The notes below the pieces were generated by a model that saw only the letters and a program-made list of their open reading frames with translations, was not told where the DNA came from and did no database searches. 64,000 nt of DNA from Candidatus Avimonas caecicola (GTDB lineage: Bacteria; Bacillota; Clostridia; Oscillospirales; Acutalibacteraceae). Position 1 is the stretch's first letter; every line of letters begins with the position of its first letter. A program made the position numbers and the translations under genes. Positions 28,001 through 37,415 of this stretch are shown here, one piece after another. Location of the stretch: the NCBI GenBank assembly GCA_904419875.1, contig CAJFTG010000004.1, positions 1-64,000 of the forward strand. The letters are read 5' to 3'.

Positions 28001-28220
28001 GGCCGATTTTCCCATCCCAGGACATTGCCTGTTGTATATCGACGTTTTGGGAATCGCTGATTACCCAGTCCATCAGGACCTCGCCGTCCGAAGGCTGCAC
28101 AGGTTCTCCCCCCTCGCTGCTTTCCGAAGATTCCGGCCCCGGATTTGGTTTGTTGCAGGAAACCAGCATCAGGAAGCACAGTCCCAGACAAACCGTCTTG
28201 ACAACTCGTCTTTTCCTCAA
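25026..28220 (-). CDS. Large exported lipoprotein, putative glycoside hydrolase-like
   Basis: 1064 aa; lipobox CFLMLVSCN; jelly-roll-like N-terminal region; central barrel-like region; GATase-like segment YDRIIVSGYFQPTQEEFGVLKQYVEQGGHLLLNA. Confidence 0.6.
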   Translation of the reverse strand: MRKRRVVKTVCLGLCFLMLVSCNKPNPGPESSESSEGGEPVQPSDGEVLMDWVISDSQNVDIQQAMSWDGKIGPFYPLLGEETVETSFPAGQIRFVELEDFLGTEYLTGEWAQDTNYQQSGGAALSLTSKEGHNGSLTLTFTGTGIAVYGVSCTASSQLAWSLDGGEQSGIEDIYYADGYKYQDCLLSLSGLPQGEHTLVLSDVAEGYKKNNPWEAEFRLFLDFAIVEGGGIVAEPLQQAQVSGAEQTEDGLLLQEGGVVTGVFMGDAFCLNAQGGGRLKVQVDTDRREVQPAAEMAAVYETEGLFRGDRDIQRMHTYRVECLEGSVTLGDIVLQNAQYPEGAFVELTLNQEWEGYRAGVVLLDSYSFSNTALRMEAFDKDGNKLAEGEEWFLSIGQEGEAARLRITFETQGYDRAPYIESLCVVSAAEEQADPEGRYVGFEPGTIKEGKQMLLNGVGNFAWFPRPGANSVDAWSRVKKIDIFINAATMREAGNSFMISMRHGFGDYVCPVYLLKDGDWAGLTYPDIYTQQELEALQLLGGGYFSGVLLEEMDTTIVQNGLGSATREGLADLYDFDTRAEGRASIEAELKKYIDRYAGWGLPSIVNFGTTYQHSGYRAGADMVIGEFGAQHVAYGVQLAMLRGASRQFDKDFGVWVSLWHNVQFPMPDESPVAGSYPGMTENTGHSAARLRQTMLLSYLSGAKVVVPEDTLPMFVGDSMGDLGLSDWGQVVKDMTGLADTLDAYSPDVRTALMLDKDAGWTPSSLWGGWPSWTTEPFDNGSKYGHIWGKLKAETPELQEMAIFETLYPGSSNSGIALYPATYTDTPCGPVNVVQSDASLEALQEYDRIIVSGYFQPTQEEFGVLKQYVEQGGHLLLNACQAQDYWDDAAFWGGTVSPETSAVSEAEMGDGSYPLSAEIFSYKGAAETLIGTSAGPLAVTNAVGQGSVTLTLSTQYDLVSPDEPALLPYYDDLLAAMLGKGDAYEAAVDYTTGLEYLHLTKEGAPALFLTNNSSQAITVTFRFDGQGRKAADTLTGTVYIGQDVGEQTQFTLILEPYENVLLDCQ

Positions 28221-28264
28221 CGGATTTTCCTCCTTTTCCTTTTTGAACCCGCTTAAGCCCCAAC

Positions 28265-30514
28265 TCAGGCCGCCGTAACGGCGCGGCTGCTGCGGGCGGG
28301 GACCGGCACCCCCTGGTACGAATATTCCTCCCCGGTGTAGTTGGTAACGATCGTCACGCCGTTTTCATATTCGGTGACGCCCACGCCGCCGACCCGGGAA
28401 TGGCGGACAATCGCCTGATCCCAAACCGGTTCCAGCAGCGGCTCCAGCCATTCCATAAGCTCCTTCGCCTGCTGGAGCACATCCTCGTAATAGGACGCGT
28501 ACAAATCATTCAGCTGGGTGTTCAGGAAATCCGCCGACGGGCAGCCGGTCACCTCAAACTGCGGCATCACGCCGCTTTCCGCCAGCCGCAGGCCCCAGTC
28601 CTCAAAATCGCTTTTGCCGGTCAGGGATTCGCTGTACAGGGGCAGCAGCCCATGGACCGCCATGGCATAAAAGGGGACCGCCTCGCTCTGCAGGTCAAAG
28701 GCGCTGCTGTCCACCGGTATGTCCCGCAGGCCGGATGCGTACTTCAGCAGGTAGGCGTTGGCGCCGCCCAGAAGCAGGCGGGCTTCCCCGTCCCCGGTCA
28801 TATACGCGGCCAGCTCGGTCATGGCGGCCTTCATATCGTCCCGGTCTTTCTCCTGCCCGTTGGTCTGATCGGCATACAGGAATTCTCCCAACCCGGCCGG
28901 CGCGAACGAGTCCAGGCCAAGCTGCGACGGGATGCGAACCATCCCCTGCCAGTCCGAAAGCCAGTTTTCCGGCCTGGTAAGGTAGCGGAAAAGCCCTTCC
29001 TCCGCCAGGTTGGTGGCCGGGGAATAGGTATACACTTTCACCGGCTCATCATTGATGCGCCGGGCGAAGCGGGACGGGAACAGCGCGTTCTTTTTGGTAT
29101 AGTGGGAAAAGACGTCGATCTCCGGCGTCAGTTCCACCCCCTGCCGGGCGCAGAATTCGGCCAGCGCCTGGAGTCCGTCCGTCCCGCCCAGAACGCCGTC
29201 CGGCTGAAAGCTCCCGGCCTGGGAACGGTACTGCCCCTTTTTGTTCAGGGAGCTGTAAACGACGGTAAGATGGGATAATCCCTCCTGTGAAAAGGCTTCG
29301 ATTATCTCCTGTGCCTGTTCAAAGGTGGTGGCCGCGTGAGAACGTTCCACCGTAAAGCCGAGCAGCGACTCCTGCCGCACATAGGCGCCGACCATGTCCA
29401 GCAGGAGGGTCGGGCTTCCGGCCGCCCCGCCTACCCCCTGCTCCTGCGTCAGATACTGCCGGTACCGGCGGGCCATACCGCTGTAATCCGCATCCTCGGC
29501 GGAAAGCAGGCAATACCGCACGCAGGGAGATTCCGTAAACCGCCGTTCCGCCTTCACGGTCACTTCCCGCGAGTTCCAATCCTTGTCGGCCAGGATGGAG
29601 GTATCCGACTGGCGGTAAACGAAGCTGGGGTAGACCCGCCCGTACTCCCCGGACTCCTTGGCCGGCGTGCAGTGAACGGCCGCGCCGGCGTCCCCGGCGG
29701 CAATGATGCCCAGAAAGGCGGCGTCCCCCGCCTTGGCCCCGAACACCGGCAGCCGGATTTCCTGCCGCACCTCCGTCTGCATTACCAGCGAAAGCGAAGG
29801 GTCGCGGCCGTAAACGTCCCCGTAATAATTCGCCGGGTTCCCGGCCGCCGCATCGTAGCTTACCAGCGCGCCGCTCCCGTCCGGGATGAACATGTATCCC
29901 TCGGTCCCTGCCGGCTGCGCCCAGAAGGACGGAAGCAGAGCGATACGGATGACCTGCATTTCCCCCCATTCCCGCACGCCGTCAAACAGGATTTCGGCGG
30001 TAAAGCCGTCCTCGGTAAGGCGGATGCGCACAGGGATGGCGTAAAGGTCGCTTTCCCGCTCAAAGCGGTAATCAAGGATGACGCCGTCCTCGCAGCCATA
30101 GATGGTGAAGGTGCCGCGGTTGACACTGCCGACACGGCTGTTAACCACGAATTCCTTGCCTACCGAGTCCATAGCCGTAACCTGCAGCATGGACTGGAGC
30201 AGCATTTTCTGCGCCCCGTCCAGCGTCTCCGGCAGCGCCTGTTCCGGAGCCGAGAGAGGGTAGCGCGCGCCTGTTTCGCGATCCTCTATGCACACCGACG
30301 CGTCCGCCGCGTTCACCAGCAGCCGCAGGCTTTCGTTTTCGGTCACGGCAATTTCCCCGGACTGCCCCGTCCCGTCGGCAATCACCGTAAGCCCCTCAAA
30401 ATCCATCCCGCCCGGCTCCTCGCCGGCCGGCGCGCTGCCGCAGGACAGCAGGGGCAGCATCAGGGCCGCAGCACAGGCCGCCAGCAGCCATCGTTTTACA
30501 CCAGTCCGTTTCAT
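28265..30514 (-). CDS. DUF5696-like lipoprotein (cassette 2)
   Basis: Starts MKRTGVKRWLLAACAAALMLPLLSCGS; IPDGSGALV and YENGVTIVTNY motifs; ATGA overlap with upstream Yip1-like gene. Confidence 0.75.
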   Translation of the reverse strand: MKRTGVKRWLLAACAAALMLPLLSCGSAPAGEEPGGMDFEGLTVIADGTGQSGEIAVTENESLRLLVNAADASVCIEDRETGARYPLSAPEQALPETLDGAQKMLLQSMLQVTAMDSVGKEFVVNSRVGSVNRGTFTIYGCEDGVILDYRFERESDLYAIPVRIRLTEDGFTAEILFDGVREWGEMQVIRIALLPSFWAQPAGTEGYMFIPDGSGALVSYDAAAGNPANYYGDVYGRDPSLSLVMQTEVRQEIRLPVFGAKAGDAAFLGIIAAGDAGAAVHCTPAKESGEYGRVYPSFVYRQSDTSILADKDWNSREVTVKAERRFTESPCVRYCLLSAEDADYSGMARRYRQYLTQEQGVGGAAGSPTLLLDMVGAYVRQESLLGFTVERSHAATTFEQAQEIIEAFSQEGLSHLTVVYSSLNKKGQYRSQAGSFQPDGVLGGTDGLQALAEFCARQGVELTPEIDVFSHYTKKNALFPSRFARRINDEPVKVYTYSPATNLAEEGLFRYLTRPENWLSDWQGMVRIPSQLGLDSFAPAGLGEFLYADQTNGQEKDRDDMKAAMTELAAYMTGDGEARLLLGGANAYLLKYASGLRDIPVDSSAFDLQSEAVPFYAMAVHGLLPLYSESLTGKSDFEDWGLRLAESGVMPQFEVTGCPSADFLNTQLNDLYASYYEDVLQQAKELMEWLEPLLEPVWDQAIVRHSRVGGVGVTEYENGVTIVTNYTGEEYSYQGVPVPARSSRAVTAA

Positions 30515-31203
30515 CGAAACAAAATCTCCTTCAGAACGGTTTGTATAAACCCGAACATCTGCTGAAGAAAGTTGAACAGCAGCACGCCGATGAAAACAAT
30601 CAGCAGCAGAAAGCCCAGCGCCGTCAGCATACAGGCAATCGTCCTTTTCAGGGTAAACTGTTCCACCACCAAGGTATTGATGACAAACAGCAGCAGCGTC
30701 CACAGCACGCCCACCGTCATCAGCAGGTTGAGGAAAACGCTCTCCTCAAGCAGCAGCACATTGGACAGCAGCATTTCCGGGAGCGAAAACACCAGGATGG
30801 GCACCAGCGCGTAGGCGCTGGTGATATACAGCTCGCGGAACCGCCCTTCCCCGTCGAACAGCGCCGACGCCGCCCAGAGCGAGATGCACCAAAGAAGGAC
30901 CGGCAGAAAAGAGACGGCCAGCTGCAGAAGGAGGCTGAACTCTTCCGGCAGGTTGGTGTTGAACAGAAAGCCCCGGGCGGAGTAGCGGAGTACGTTGTTC
31001 AGAAAGAACAGGAGCAGCAGGGCATGGGCCAAACCCAGGGAACCCATCCCCTCGTATTTGATTTCGTACAGCGCCGCAAACGGATGCCGCATCAGCCGGA
31101 ACGGCCAGCGGAGCTTGCGCTTGTCCAGGCGGCTGTAGGAATACCGGGAAAAATCCACGTTGCGCAGGGATATGCCCAGGTTTCGGATCAGCGCTTTAAC
31201 CAC
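30511..31203 (-). CDS. Yip1-like integral membrane protein (cassette 2)
   Basis: 230 aa multi-TM; FDGEGRFRELYITSAYALVPI; aligns by eye with C-terminus of 6524-8641. Confidence 0.75.
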   Translation of the reverse strand: MVKALIRNLGISLRNVDFSRYSYSRLDKRKLRWPFRLMRHPFAALYEIKYEGMGSLGLAHALLLLFFLNNVLRYSARGFLFNTNLPEEFSLLLQLAVSFLPVLLWCISLWAASALFDGEGRFRELYITSAYALVPILVFSLPEMLLSNVLLLEESVFLNLLMTVGVLWTLLLFVINTLVVEQFTLKRTIACMLTALGFLLLIVFIGVLLFNFLQQMFGFIQTVLKEILFR

Positions 31204-32722
31204 GGCGTCCTCTCCTCCTTTCGCGGCGGGGACGGGCCCCGGTATAAATCAGGAACCAGTGGATCAGCCGGTTTAAAACCACCACGGCGGCCAGCACGCC
31301 GGCCAGGAGCCAAAGCAGGTTTTCCCTCACGAAGGTCTTGCGCACCTCACGGTAAGCCTGCGAATAGCTGTCCCGGTCTTCACAGAGCCGGAACTGCTCC
31401 ATGGCCTGCATGTATTCCCCGCTCATATAATAGATCTTTCCGATGCTGCGGTAGGCCATGGGAAGGTTGGCGTTCCGGCGGGCCACCTCCTGCCAAAGGG
31501 AAAGGCTCTCGTCGTAATGCCCCACTTGGTAAAGCGAGCGGGCTTCCAGCAGCAGCCGGCCGTAGTCGGTCAGGGAATAGAGGGTAAGAACCCCCTTGTC
31601 GCTGTCCAGCACCAGCAGGCTGTCCCCGCATTTTTCTACCGCGGAGGGCTGGCGGGTTGTGCCCTGCTGCTCCCCTTCCCCGCCTACCACGCCAAACAGG
31701 TTGCACTCGTCGTCATAGATGAATACCCGGCACCGTTCGGCGTCAAGCGCGTAAAGCAGACCGCTGTCGTCCGCCAGAACGTCCTCAAAACGGCTGTCGA
31801 TCGTATTGCCCCGCAGCCGGCCTTTCTGAAGGTCGCCAAAATCATTTTTATGATAAAACACGCCGCTGTCGTCAAACCGGAGCACGTCTTCGCCCAGCGC
31901 GTTCATCTTCTTGATCTCATCCAGAGAATTCTGGGTAGAGCGGGTGGCGGTATACAGGAAATTGTCGGTCCCGATATACACGTTGGCATATTCCACCGGC
32001 AGGGCCTGCTGCATGGCGGCATTCTGCTCCTCGGTAAACAGGTTGCGCCAAAGCCGGGCAATCTGCTGGTTGAGGGTCAGCTCCACCGGGTTGCTGCCGA
32101 AAAAACCGGTAAACTCCCCCTCCGCATCAAAGGAAACCAAGCCCTGGAACACGTTGGAACAGACCACATACAGGCTGCCGGCCCGGTCCACGGCAAGCTT
32201 GCTGGGACTGAAGGCCGTCTGCTGGGGATAAATCGCCGCTTCCGGCTTGGTATAAACACGAAATACCGTACCGTCCGCCCGAAGGGCGAGCACCCGTTCA
32301 TTGCCGGTGTCCGCAATGTAGAGATCCCCCTGAGCCGTCACGAACACACCCTGCGGGTTGTTGAGCGCCTCCTGGCTGCCTTCCACCGTTACGGTGTCAA
32401 TCACCCGGTCCAGCTCAAACCGCTCATTCATGACCAAAATACGGTTGTTGCCGCTGTCTGCCAGATACACCCGCCCCTCCCGGTCGGTGAAAAGGTCCGC
32501 CGGCTTGTTGAAGGCGGAAAGGCCCAGTGACTGCCCGGAAACCGTCCGGTCAAAGGTATACAGCTCTGGAGCCGCCACCGGCGTCCCTCGCTGGTCATAG
32601 ATGTAGCTTTTATAGCTCTCGGCCGCGGAGGCCGGGACAACAAGGCCCAGGAGGGCCGCCAGCACGAGCCCGGCGGCAGCAAGCCCCCGCTTCCTGCCCT
32701 TGCCCGAATATGACAAGTTCAC
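31196..32722 (-). CDS. NHL-repeat/TPR-like exported membrane protein (cassette 2)
   Basis: 508 aa; signal peptide, FNKPADLFTDREGRVYLADSGNNRILVMNE, TPR-like segment, C-terminal TM and basic tail. Confidence 0.85.
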   Translation of the reverse strand: MNLSYSGKGRKRGLAAAGLVLAALLGLVVPASAAESYKSYIYDQRGTPVAAPELYTFDRTVSGQSLGLSAFNKPADLFTDREGRVYLADSGNNRILVMNERFELDRVIDTVTVEGSQEALNNPQGVFVTAQGDLYIADTGNERVLALRADGTVFRVYTKPEAAIYPQQTAFSPSKLAVDRAGSLYVVCSNVFQGLVSFDAEGEFTGFFGSNPVELTLNQQIARLWRNLFTEEQNAAMQQALPVEYANVYIGTDNFLYTATRSTQNSLDEIKKMNALGEDVLRFDDSGVFYHKNDFGDLQKGRLRGNTIDSRFEDVLADDSGLLYALDAERCRVFIYDDECNLFGVVGGEGEQQGTTRQPSAVEKCGDSLLVLDSDKGVLTLYSLTDYGRLLLEARSLYQVGHYDESLSLWQEVARRNANLPMAYRSIGKIYYMSGEYMQAMEQFRLCEDRDSYSQAYREVRKTFVRENLLWLLAGVLAAVVVLNRLIHWFLIYTGARPRRERRRGRRG

Positions 32723-32735
32723 GTAAGGCCCTCCT

Positions 32736-33599
32736 TTACATCTTCACACCGGAATACGCCATCGTTTCAATGACCGCCCGCTGGCTGAAGAAAAACAGCA
32801 GGATCGGCGGCAGCATCAGGACCACGGCAATCACTGCCGCGACGCCCGCCCGTTCAAAGCCGGAGGTGCTGATCTGCTGCAGGGCGGTCGGCAGCAGCTT
32901 GAGGTTTTCGTTGTAAATCACCTGGACGCCGTTGTTGTTCCACAGGCTCTGGAAGGTGAAGATCACCAGCGTCAGCATGGCCGGACGGACCATGGGAATG
33001 ACAATCCGCCAAAAAACGCCCCATTCGTTCAGCCCGTCCACCCGGGCGGCCTCAAGGATATCGCCGGGGATCCCTTCCATAAACTGCCGCATCAGGAACA
33101 CGCCGAAGGTAGTGCCCATAATGGGCAGAATGATCGCCCCCAGGGTATCGATCAGGTGCAGCTTGGCCATGACCACATATTGGGGAATGGCCGTGACCTC
33201 CGTGCGGAACAGGATGCAGAGCACCACCAATTGAAATAAGATCTTCTTGCCGGTAAAATCGAAACGGGCAAGCGGGTAAGCGGCCAGGCTGGCGACCAGC
33301 ACATACAGCCCCGTCCCGACTACTGTGACAAACAGGCTGTTGAGCAGGTACCTCTCAATCGGCACCAGCATATCCTGCTGCAGCCGGAACAACTCGCTGA
33401 AATTCTGCAAAGTCGGCCGCTGTACAAAAAAGCGCGGCGGGTAGGTAAAAAGTTCCGGCAGCGGCTTGAAGGCGTTGATCACGGAATACACGATGGGCAG
33501 GGCCGTAAAGGCGCCCAGCAGCAGCAGGAACAAAAACGCCAGCACATTTCCCCCGGCGGAACGGTTGATCGCCTTGTGCTTCTTATGCCTCGTATGCAT
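32736..33599 (-). CDS. ABC transporter permease, MalG-type (G, cassette 2)
   Basis: Starts MHTRHKKHKAINRSAGGN; EAARVDGLNEWGVFWRIVIPM. Confidence 0.92.
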   Translation of the reverse strand: MHTRHKKHKAINRSAGGNVLAFLFLLLLGAFTALPIVYSVINAFKPLPELFTYPPRFFVQRPTLQNFSELFRLQQDMLVPIERYLLNSLFVTVVGTGLYVLVASLAAYPLARFDFTGKKILFQLVVLCILFRTEVTAIPQYVVMAKLHLIDTLGAIILPIMGTTFGVFLMRQFMEGIPGDILEAARVDGLNEWGVFWRIVIPMVRPAMLTLVIFTFQSLWNNNGVQVIYNENLKLLPTALQQISTSGFERAGVAAVIAVVLMLPPILLFFFSQRAVIETMAYSGVKM

Positions 33600-33637
33600 C
33601 ACGCACTCCTCTTTTTCTTGAATCGGAAAGGGCTGGG

Positions 33638-34534
33638 TCAGCTCCCTCTTTTGGCAAAGGCCCGCTGCACCGCAAGCCACGTGACAATCATGATTGCAAA
33701 AAGGACGGTGGCCACGGCGGAAGCATAGCCGATCTCAAAGCGAGTATAACCGTAATCAATCATATGGAGCAGCAGGGTATGGGTGGAATAGTCCGTGCTG
33801 GGCAACCCGGTCAGGGCGGCGTTCTGATAACCGACCGCGAAAGCCCCGGAGATCGACATCACCGCGCCGAACAGGAGCTGAGGGAGCATCTGCGGTATGG
33901 TGATATACCACAGCTCCTGCCAGCGGTTATGGATCCCGTCAATCGCCCCTGCCTCGCGCAGGGTGGGGTTGAGCTGCTGCAGGCCGGCCACAAAGGCCAG
34001 GAATCCCGCCCCCATGCTCATCCAGAGGATGACGATGATCACAACGATGGAGTTGTAGGCGGGATCGTTGAGCCAGTTAACCGTCTCCCGAATCACTCCC
34101 AGCCGGATGAGCCAGCTGTTAAGCAGGCCGTAGCTGTCCCCGCTGAAAATAAACGTCCATATGACGTAGATGTTGCTGGCCAGCGAAGGCGCATAAAACA
34201 GCAGCGTCAGCGCCGAACGGAGATTCCTCCCCAGGTCGTTGATCAGCCAGGCGATCAGAAAGCTCAGCACATACCCCAGCGGGCCGGTGATGACCGCGTA
34301 CAGCAGCGTATTGCGCAGCGCGATCAAAAAGACGTCGTCGTCCAGCAGAAGCCGGATATAGTTGCCGAGGCCCACCCAGCTCATGCGCGGTCCCATGTTG
34401 AAGCTCGTAAAGCTCAGGCCGATGGAGGCCGCGATCGGGATTAAGGTGAAGATGAGGAATGCAATCAGCCACGGGGCCATAAAGGCATAGCTGAGACGAT
34501 TGATCCTCCGCCTTTGCCCGGATTTTCCGCCCAT
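33638..34534 (-). CDS. ABC transporter permease, MalF-type (F, cassette 2)
   Basis: 298 aa; EAGAIDGIHNRWQELWYITIPQM. Confidence 0.92.
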   Translation of the reverse strand: MGGKSGQRRRINRLSYAFMAPWLIAFLIFTLIPIAASIGLSFTSFNMGPRMSWVGLGNYIRLLLDDDVFLIALRNTLLYAVITGPLGYVLSFLIAWLINDLGRNLRSALTLLFYAPSLASNIYVIWTFIFSGDSYGLLNSWLIRLGVIRETVNWLNDPAYNSIVVIIVILWMSMGAGFLAFVAGLQQLNPTLREAGAIDGIHNRWQELWYITIPQMLPQLLFGAVMSISGAFAVGYQNAALTGLPSTDYSTHTLLLHMIDYGYTRFEIGYASAVATVLFAIMIVTWLAVQRAFAKRGS

Positions 34535-34561
34535 ACGGACACCTCCTCGTTCCCTGCCGGG

Positions 34562-37381
34562 TCAGGCGTTCCCGGCGGATAACCCAAACTCTTCGTTTTT
34601 GCGTTCCAGTTCCTTTTGCATGTCGGTGTTGTACCGCAGCATCGTCTCCCGGGGGTTCCGCTGGTTGTACAGGACGGCGCGGAAGGCGTTGGTCAGGCTG
34701 CGGCTGATATAGTAGGAGGCGGGGCTCTGCGGGATGTCGGTGGTCTGCTCCCACTGGCGGGTGATGACCTCCCGTTCCTCCTGCGTCCACGCAATTTTTT
34801 CAAAAGCTTCCCGGTTGGCGGTGTGGTATCGGGCGGCCGTGCCCATGAGCAGCTCCAGCTCCTGTCCAAAAGCATACTGCGTCTCGGCGCCCACCCACCA
34901 GCGGGCAAACCGATAGGCGTCGTCCTCCCGCTGCCCTTTAAGGACGACCACACCCGTACCGCTGGCGCTCTGGGCGCGGTTGACGCCGCCTTCCCCGGCC
35001 GTGCCGGGGACCGGCGCCATGCGCCACAGTCCCCGCAGCTCCGGCGCGGCGATCGCTACCTGGTTATAGAAGGACAGGGCGGCGATCCCCATCGGCATTT
35101 CTCCGGAGCGGAAGCGGTTGAAAAAGTCGAAATACAGCGGCAGGCCGTACTGGCTGTACAGGTCGGTCCATTGGGTAAAGGCCGCGATGGACTCCGGCGT
35201 CGTCAGGGTGACCTCGGTGACGCTGTCGTTGAATACGGCGCCGCCGTGCTGCAAAAGCAGCATCTCAAAAACCGCCTGGTTTTCCGGGACGCCGACCTCA
35301 AGGTTGTTTTTCTGCAAAGCGGCGGTTACGTCCAGAAAGTCCTCCCACGTTTCGGGCGGCGCCAGCCCCATCTCCTCAAAAATGTCGGTGCGGTAAAACA
35401 GCATATAAAAGCTCTGCGTTTCAGGCAGGGCGTATACCCCGCCGCCAAGGGTGTACGGGATCAGCGCGGAGGGATAGAACCACTCCCGTATCTCCTCAAA
35501 GCCTTCTTTGCCGGACAGGTCCGCCGCCACCTCCCGCAGCGCCAGATTAACCGGCGTCGCCTCCGGTACGAACACGGCGGCATCCGGTCCCACCCCGCTT
35601 AAGGAGGCCTGCATCAGCGAATCCCCCACACTGGTCAAGGTGAGCTCGACCGGGATGCCGGTGGAAACCGAAAAATCCTCGTCGATCTGATCTTTGAGGA
35701 TCTGCGCCTGGTCGCGGCCCGACGCCACGCCGGTGGAAAGGATGTCCCCCGTATTGATCCACACCTGCAGGGGTTCCCCGTCGCCGTACACGCTGCCGAT
35801 GGCCGAGTAATCCTGTACGAAGGAATACGCCACGATCTGCATACGGAACCACAGCTTTTCCAGCAGACCGGAACGGCGCTCCACCGGTTCGGCCGCGTTG
35901 CCGGCCAGGACGATCAAATCCAGCTCGAGCGGCTGCTCCTGCATGTCGGCAAAGATGTCCGACAGGGTGCTGATGTTGGTACGGAACCGGTCCAGCCGCT
36001 CGGGGATTCGGGAGGGGCGTTTCAGAAACTCGTCAATCTGGCGGATGATGTCCCCCAGGACGCTTGACGCCTGGTCCCCGCCGTCCGACTGGAGCTGGCC
36101 GAGCCTTTCCCGCGTCGCGGTAAGCTGCTCCCGCAGCGCTTCCAGGTCCGGCAGGAGGCTGGGCAGCTCTTCCTCAAAGTCGAAATCGCGGTTGATATCA
36201 ATATTAACCCCGGTCACCATGATGATGTCCCGGTAGATTTCGTTCATAAACTGGATGGATTCCTCCATCGCGGGCAGGAAATCCCCTTTATCCCCCAGAG
36301 TCACCGCCAGCGTCAGGGCATGCTCTCCCTGCTCCAAATAAAACTGGTACGGCTCCCCCTGCCCATCCGCCAGGGTCAGCGTACGCCAGCTCGACGAATA
36401 GGGGAAGGCGACGGCCTGCATCTCCGCAAACGGGAGCTCCCCGTCAATCAGCAGCCGGCGGAAGGACGGCAGACCGGCCACCAGGTCCTGCCGGTAACGG
36501 AAGGAGAGGGTATACAGCCCGTCCTCCGGCACCTCAAGCCGCCAGGTGATGGACTGCCCCGGCTGCTTCCAGCTGGAGCCTCCCACCGTATTCAGCAGCA
36601 GGCTGCGGGGGCTGTTGGGCGACACGGAAGGATCCGACTGATCGTTTTGGCGGCGGATCGCCGCGTCCGACCTTTCCGCCAGGTCCTCCGCCTCCTTTTC
36701 CAGCACGGCGTCGGTCCGCACCGACGGATAGGCGGCGGAAACCTCCGCATAAGCGGGCGTCCCGGCGGAAGGCAGCAGGCGGACCTCATACAAAATCAGG
36801 GGCTGAACAGCCTCAACCGCCAGCGCGGTCTCCCCGGCGGGTAAGGCGAGGAACAGCTCTCCGTCATGCACCGTGCTGTTATCCCGCAGCACCATGGTGT
36901 GAGAGCCGGCCTCCTCCCATGCGTCCGGCTGGAGCTGGTTGCCCCGGTTATCCGTCTGGGTGACGCCGTCATCCATCCACACGGTGTCCAGTTCAAGCCC
37001 GCCCGACTGCTCAAACGGCGCTTCCCCGTTGAGCAAAACCGTCACGGCGGGAGCCTGCCCATCCCTGCTTTGGGCAAGATAGGTCAGAGAAAGCCGGTAG
37101 CGGCCTGCCTGGGGAAGAGAGACGGTCCACTCCGCCCTCTCGCCCGCCTCCAGCGCCCATTCCCCGCCCGGCGCCGGCAGGATGATTTCCTCCGTGCCGT
37201 CCGGTACGCCGGCGGCCTGCGCCGCATAATCAAGGTACGCCGTCGCCGCCGTGGACGGCAGGGCCGGTTCCGCCGGCGCTTCGGCCGCGCCGGCCCCTTC
37301 CGCCCCGGCAGCCGGCGCCCCGGCCAGCAGGAGCGCCGCCGCCGCACCGGCGGCGGTGGTTCTCAGACAAAACGGATTCAT
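34562..37381 (-). CDS. Giant extracellular solute-binding protein with N-terminal jelly-roll-like domains (cassette 2)
   Basis: 939 aa; paralogue of 1712-4621; shared MNEIYR-I-M-TG, QPLELD and ALP-TQ-F-M-FYRTDI. Confidence 0.87.
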   Translation of the reverse strand: MNPFCLRTTAAGAAAALLLAGAPAAGAEGAGAAEAPAEPALPSTAATAYLDYAAQAAGVPDGTEEIILPAPGGEWALEAGERAEWTVSLPQAGRYRLSLTYLAQSRDGQAPAVTVLLNGEAPFEQSGGLELDTVWMDDGVTQTDNRGNQLQPDAWEEAGSHTMVLRDNSTVHDGELFLALPAGETALAVEAVQPLILYEVRLLPSAGTPAYAEVSAAYPSVRTDAVLEKEAEDLAERSDAAIRRQNDQSDPSVSPNSPRSLLLNTVGGSSWKQPGQSITWRLEVPEDGLYTLSFRYRQDLVAGLPSFRRLLIDGELPFAEMQAVAFPYSSSWRTLTLADGQGEPYQFYLEQGEHALTLAVTLGDKGDFLPAMEESIQFMNEIYRDIIMVTGVNIDINRDFDFEEELPSLLPDLEALREQLTATRERLGQLQSDGGDQASSVLGDIIRQIDEFLKRPSRIPERLDRFRTNISTLSDIFADMQEQPLELDLIVLAGNAAEPVERRSGLLEKLWFRMQIVAYSFVQDYSAIGSVYGDGEPLQVWINTGDILSTGVASGRDQAQILKDQIDEDFSVSTGIPVELTLTSVGDSLMQASLSGVGPDAAVFVPEATPVNLALREVAADLSGKEGFEEIREWFYPSALIPYTLGGGVYALPETQSFYMLFYRTDIFEEMGLAPPETWEDFLDVTAALQKNNLEVGVPENQAVFEMLLLQHGGAVFNDSVTEVTLTTPESIAAFTQWTDLYSQYGLPLYFDFFNRFRSGEMPMGIAALSFYNQVAIAAPELRGLWRMAPVPGTAGEGGVNRAQSASGTGVVVLKGQREDDAYRFARWWVGAETQYAFGQELELLMGTAARYHTANREAFEKIAWTQEEREVITRQWEQTTDIPQSPASYYISRSLTNAFRAVLYNQRNPRETMLRYNTDMQKELERKNEEFGLSAGNA

Positions 37382-37415
37382 GACGGACCGCCCTCCTTAC
37401 AGACAGCGTCGGCGT

